Program-made: the position numbers and the translations under genes
Part shown: positions 63,969 through 64,000 of the stretch, piece after piece
Position numbering within the stretch: the first letter of the stretch is position 1
Layout: each line of letters starts with the position of its first letter
The notes under the pieces: model-generated
Databases searched by the model: none
What the model was told of the DNA's origin: nothing
The model's input: the letters and a program-made list of their open reading frames with translations, nothing else
DNA from: Streptomyces sp. NBC_00490
GTDB taxonomy: Bacteria; Actinomycetota; Actinomycetes; Streptomycetales; Streptomycetaceae
Length of the DNA stretch: 64,000 nucleotides
NCBI RefSeq assembly: GCF_036013645.1
Contig: NZ_CP107869.1
Location: forward strand, 6,696,001-6,760,000
Direction of reading: 5' to 3'

Positions 63969-64000
63969 GGGACCAACCTAAGCTCGGAACGGCGTCATGT

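Overview
The window is chromosomal DNA from a Streptomyces species. It is very GC-rich, uses many GTG starts and tight ATGA/GTGA overlaps, and carries Streptomyces hallmark genes (dasR-dasABC, sigR-rsrA, wblE, sigH, epi-isozizaene synthase with CYP170A1). From memory, the gene order follows the S. coelicolor core region around SCO5208-SCO5260. No tRNA, rRNA, CRISPR array, insertion sequence or prophage was seen.

Layout. 0-4 kb: end of a TetR-type regulator, an SMR exporter (SugE/Gdx type), aroA-rsgA and an M50-type membrane protease. 4-15 kb: an ECF sigma locus matching the mycobacterial SigK locus. It holds sigK-rskA, a membrane molybdopterin oxidoreductase, a fasciclin lipoprotein and, after a YihY-type gene, a six-gene minus-strand operon (FAD oxidoreductase, DUF1365, cyclopropane-synthase-like methyltransferase, a truncated second methyltransferase-family protein, DUF1295, alpha/beta hydrolase). 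Three promoters here share the bipartite sequence CCAATCC-N17-GGATT, so I infer one SigK regulon. 15-22 kb: SRAP protein, hydrolase, sigR-rsrA with a perfect SigR autoregulatory promoter, two coupled HD-domain membrane proteins, a conserved TPR-like protein and peptide deformylase. 22-25 kb: albaflavenone pair (epi-isozizaene synthase and CYP170A1). 25-31 kb: a GlxA-type regulator, small secreted and lipoprotein genes, and class Ia ribonucleotide reductase nrdAB under a cobalamin riboswitch. 31-36 kb: two monocarboxylate/pyruvate-type transport units (SSS symporter with DUF3311; CstA with YbdD). 36-44 kb: the amino-sugar locus (dasR, dasABC, GH3 hexosaminidase, nagB, SIS-domain protein) with several DasR operators. 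44-51 kb: SDR/TetR pair, a structured intergenic RNA matching sRNA scr5239 with an embedded DasR-like site, a PdtaS-type kinase, wblE with a CRP-like site, a diacylglycerol-kinase-like protein, and anti-sigma ushX with sigH. 51-58 kb: Na+/H+ antiporter, a PLP enzyme, an amidase, and a family 2B encapsulin shell gene (EshA/EshB type) overlapping a polyprenyl synthase cargo candidate. 58-64 kb: small accessory genes, including a DGPF/ECF42 sigma pair whose sigma gene has a single-base frameshift.

The most notable items are the SigK promoter triad and split locus, the encapsulin-isoprenoid pair, and the DasR-linked sRNA next to the das locus. Functions are assigned by reading protein motifs and gene order; no database search was run.
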